Assembly: GCF_014648855.1 (NCBI RefSeq)
Contig: NZ_BMRX01000012.1
Span: 124,001-188,000, forward strand
Source of the DNA: Streptomyces parvulus
GTDB lineage: Bacteria; Actinomycetota; Actinomycetes; Streptomycetales; Streptomycetaceae
Reading direction: 5' to 3'
Length of the DNA: 64,000 nucleotides
Shown here piece after piece: positions 62,031-64,000 of this stretch; the stretch's first letter is position 1; every line of letters starts with the position of its first letter. The notes below the pieces were generated by a model. It had not been told where the DNA came from. It made no database searches and was given only the letters and a program-made list of their open reading frames with translations. Both the position numbers and the translations under genes were made by a program.

Positions 62031-62789
62031 ATGACCACCAAGGCCGAGAAGAGCGACGACGGCAAAGTACGCGGCCGCTTCATGCTGAAGCTGTCCGGAG
62101 AGGCCTTCTCCGGCGGTGGCGGCCTGGGCGTCGACCCCGACGTGGTACACGCCATCGCCCGCGAGATCGCGGCCGTCGTGCGGGACGGCGCCGAGATCGC
62201 CGTCGTCATCGGCGGCGGCAACTTCTTCCGCGGCGCCGAACTCCAGGTGCGCGGCATGGACCGCGCCCGCTCCGACTACATGGGCATGCTCGGCACCGTG
62301 ATGAACTGCCTGGCCCTCCAGGACTTCCTGGAGAAGGAGGGCGTCGACTGCCGCGTGCAGACCGCCATCACCATGGGCCAGGTCGCCGAGCCGTACATCC
62401 CGCTGCGCGCCGTGCGCCACCTGGAGAAGGGCCGCGTGGTCATCTTCGGTGCCGGGATGGGCATGCCCTACTTCTCCACCGACACCACCGCCGCCCAGCG
62501 CGCCCTGGAGATCGACGCCGAGGCGCTGCTCATGGGCAAGAACGGCGTGGACGGGGTCTACGACTCCGACCCGAAGACCAACCCGGACGCCGTGAAGTTC
62601 GACGCGCTCGGGTACGGCGAGGTCATCACCCGCGACCTGAAGGTCGCCGACGCCACGGCCGTCACGCTCTGCCGCGACAACAGCCTCCCGATCGTGGTCT
62701 TCGAGCTGCTGAAGGAGGGCAATATCGCCCGCGCCGTCAAGGGTGAGAAGATCGGCACGCTTGTGGGTGACCAAGGCACCCGGGACTGA
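62031..62789 (+). CDS. pyrH: Uridylate kinase
   Basis: A 252-residue amino-acid-kinase-fold UMP kinase that makes UDP for pyrimidine synthesis. FMLKLSGEAF (ATP), IGGGNFFRG and DYMGMLGTVMNC are family sequences. ATG 62031 is chosen because family similarity starts there and AAAGAGGCGA lies upstream. It has its own 206-bp control region after tsf. Confidence 0.96.
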   Translation: MTTKAEKSDDGKVRGRFMLKLSGEAFSGGGGLGVDPDVVHAIAREIAAVVRDGAEIAVVIGGGNFFRGAELQVRGMDRARSDYMGMLGTVMNCLALQDFLEKEGVDCRVQTAITMGQVAEPYIPLRAVRHLEKGRVVIFGAGMGMPYFSTDTTAAQRALEIDAEALLMGKNGVDGVYDSDPKTNPDAVKFDALGYGEVITRDLKVADATAVTLCRDNSLPIVVFELLKEGNIARAVKGEKIGTLVGDQGTRD

Positions 62790-62968
62790 CCGGAGAACAC
62801 CCCCCGTCCGCGGACGCCACCTGTCCGGGGGACGGACGGGACGGGACCGGGCCGGGGGATGGACAATGGTCCGCCGGTCGGGAACCGTGCAGGAAGAACG
62901 CGACGCAGCCGGCCGCAGCCCCGACGGGGAACGCAGCCGGGCCTACTCAAGACACGCAGGAGCAAGTG

Positions 62969-63526
62969 GTGATCGAAGAGACCCTCCTCGAGGCCGAGGA
63001 GAAGATGGAGAAGGCCGTCGTGGTCGCCAAGGAGGACTTCGCCGCGATCCGCACCGGCCGTGCGCACCCGGCGATGTTCAACAAGATCGTGGCCGACTAC
63101 TACGGCGCGCTGACGCCGATCAACCAGCTGGCCTCGTTCTCCGTGCCCGAGCCGCGCATGGCCGTGGTGACGCCCTTCGACAAGAGCGCCCTGCGCAACA
63201 TCGAACAGGCGATCCGCGACTCCGACCTGGGCGTCAACCCGAGCAACGACGGCAACATCATCCGAGTGGTGTTCCCCGAGCTGACCGAGGAGCGCCGCCG
63301 CGACTACATCAAGGTCGCCAAGGCCAAGGGCGAGGACGCCAAGGTGTCCATCCGCTCCGTGCGCCGCAAGGCCAAGGACGCCATCGACAAGCTGATCAAG
63401 GACGGCGAGGTCGGCGAGGACGAGGGCCGCCGTGCGGAGAAGGAGCTCGACGACACCACGACGAAGTACGTCGCCCAGGTGGACGAGCTCCTCAAGCACA
63501 AGGAAGCGGAGCTGCTCGAGGTCTGA
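62969..63526 (+). CDS. frr: Ribosome recycling factor
   Basis: A 185-residue factor that splits post-termination ribosomes with EF-G. Core sequences are AIRTGRAHPAMFNKI and FPELTEERRRDYIKVAK. Two GTG codons adjoin (62966 and 62969); the second gives the family length. GGAG lies about 7-10 nt upstream. Its last base is shared with the cdsA start (TGATG). Confidence 0.97.
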   Translation: MIEETLLEAEEKMEKAVVVAKEDFAAIRTGRAHPAMFNKIVADYYGALTPINQLASFSVPEPRMAVVTPFDKSALRNIEQAIRDSDLGVNPSNDGNIIRVVFPELTEERRRDYIKVAKAKGEDAKVSIRSVRRKAKDAIDKLIKDGEVGEDEGRRAEKELDDTTTKYVAQVDELLKHKEAELLEV

Positions 63527-64000
63527 TGAACGACTCTTCCTGGGGAGCGCCGCCACAAGCCGGGTACTGGGGGCCGTCCGACGGGGGACCCGTCCAGGGC
63601 GCCGCCCCGGCGGGTCCCGCATACGATGCGCAGTACGCGCAGCAGACTCGCCCCATGCCCATCGTGCCCGACGTACCCGAACACGGCGGTGACCAGGACG
63701 ACGACCGGGGGGCCGCTCGGGTGAGCGGTCCCCTGTTCCAGACCCCGCCGGCGCAGCCGTATGCGGCGGTGCCGCAGAATCCGGAGCCCATGCCCGACGT
63801 CTCGCAGCCGGCGCAGTCCCAGCCGCCGCCTCCGAAGAAGACCGCGGGGCGCGACCTGGGTGCGGCGATAGGGGTCGGCGTCGGGCTCGGCGCGGTCATC
63901 ATCGTGTCGCTGTTCGTCGTCAAGGCCGTCTTCGTCGGCGTCGTCGCGGTCGCCGTCGTCGTGGGCCTGTGGGAACTGACCAAGCGGCTGGACGAGCGCA
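63526..64000 (+). CDS. cdsA: Phosphatidate cytidylyltransferase, N-terminal part (3' truncated by window edge)
   Basis: The frame opens with ATG 63526 inside the frr stop and is still open at the window end. A disordered Pro/Gln-rich cytoplasmic N-terminus of about 105 residues is followed by a first hydrophobic segment (ILGAAIGVGVGLGAV-like, then VKAVFVGVVAVAVVVGLWEL). The CDP-diglyceride synthase signature lies beyond the edge. The assignment rests on the pyrH-frr-cdsA order conserved in bacteria and on this N-terminus. Confidence 0.8.
   Translation, partial: MNDSSWGAPPQAGYWGPSDGGPVQGAAPAGPAYDAQYAQQTRPMPIVPDVPEHGGDQDDDRGAARVSGPLFQTPPAQPYAAVPQNPEPMPDVSQPAQSQPPPPKKTAGRDLGAAIGVGVGLGAVIIVSLFVVKAVFVGVVAVAVVVGLWELTKRLDER

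Overview
This is ordinary chromosomal DNA from a Streptomyces. The evidence is the very high G+C, frequent GTG starts, and a gene order that matches my memory of the S. coelicolor core between gltX and cdsA (about SCO5547 to SCO5628). No prophage, plasmid, insertion sequence, CRISPR array or secondary-metabolite cluster is visible. Gene names rest on protein motifs, family knowledge and remembered synteny; no database was searched.

Layout. 1-2060: the 3' end of gltX, a HAD hydrolase, and five tRNA genes (Gln, Glu, Glu, Gln, Glu). 2180-6430: the regulator ndgR diverging from leuCD, a small protein and hupS. 6500-10600: an OB-like protein, F420 biosynthesis (cofC), phospholipid precursors (plsC-like, gpsA) and cell wall (ddl). 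10600-13360: a decayed exported-protein gene, an Lrp ligand-binding protein, thiL-thiD and rpmB. 13600-22900: a FakA-like protein, recG, rsmD, coaD, a DivIVA-like coiled-coil protein, DUF177, rpmF, rnc and mutM. 22870-25540: an HxlR regulator, a CAP-domain membrane protein, acylphosphatase and a small coiled-coil protein. 25800-35300: smc and ftsY, separated by glcP, a secreted beta-propeller protein and an NCS1 permease. 35400-40000: a prim-pol-like protein, nsdA and the GlnR-controlled amtB-glnK-glnD operon. 42600-49350: ffh, a methyltransferase, an SprT-like protein and the rpsP-khpA-rimM-trmD-rplS translation operon. 49390-57200: four consecutive type I signal peptidases (sipW, X, Y, Z), NUDIX, DUF2469, YraN, a ComM-like ATPase and dprA. 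57490-64000: whiG, a TetR regulator, an M23 peptidase, rpsB, tsf, pyrH, frr and the start of cdsA.

Functionally the window combines translation (tRNAs, ribosomal proteins, EF-Ts, ribosome recycling, rRNA and tRNA maturation), protein export (FtsY, Ffh, four signal peptidases), chromosome biology (SMC, HupS, RecG, MutM, DprA), nitrogen and amino-acid control (GlnR site, AmtB, GlnK, GlnD, NdgR) and Streptomyces development (nsdA with a bldA-dependent TTA codon, whiG, hupS).

I do not see a convincing new multi-gene system. The points most worth a second look are small: a sipX reading frame that runs 119 codons into sipY, apparently after loss of two bases in an AG repeat; two tRNA-Gln genes that differ only by three compensated base pairs; a decayed lipoprotein-like gene between ddl and the Lrp gene; a Fur-box-like palindrome and a structured leader near the acylphosphatase; and a 42-bp in-frame tandem duplication shared by the ends of two convergent genes.
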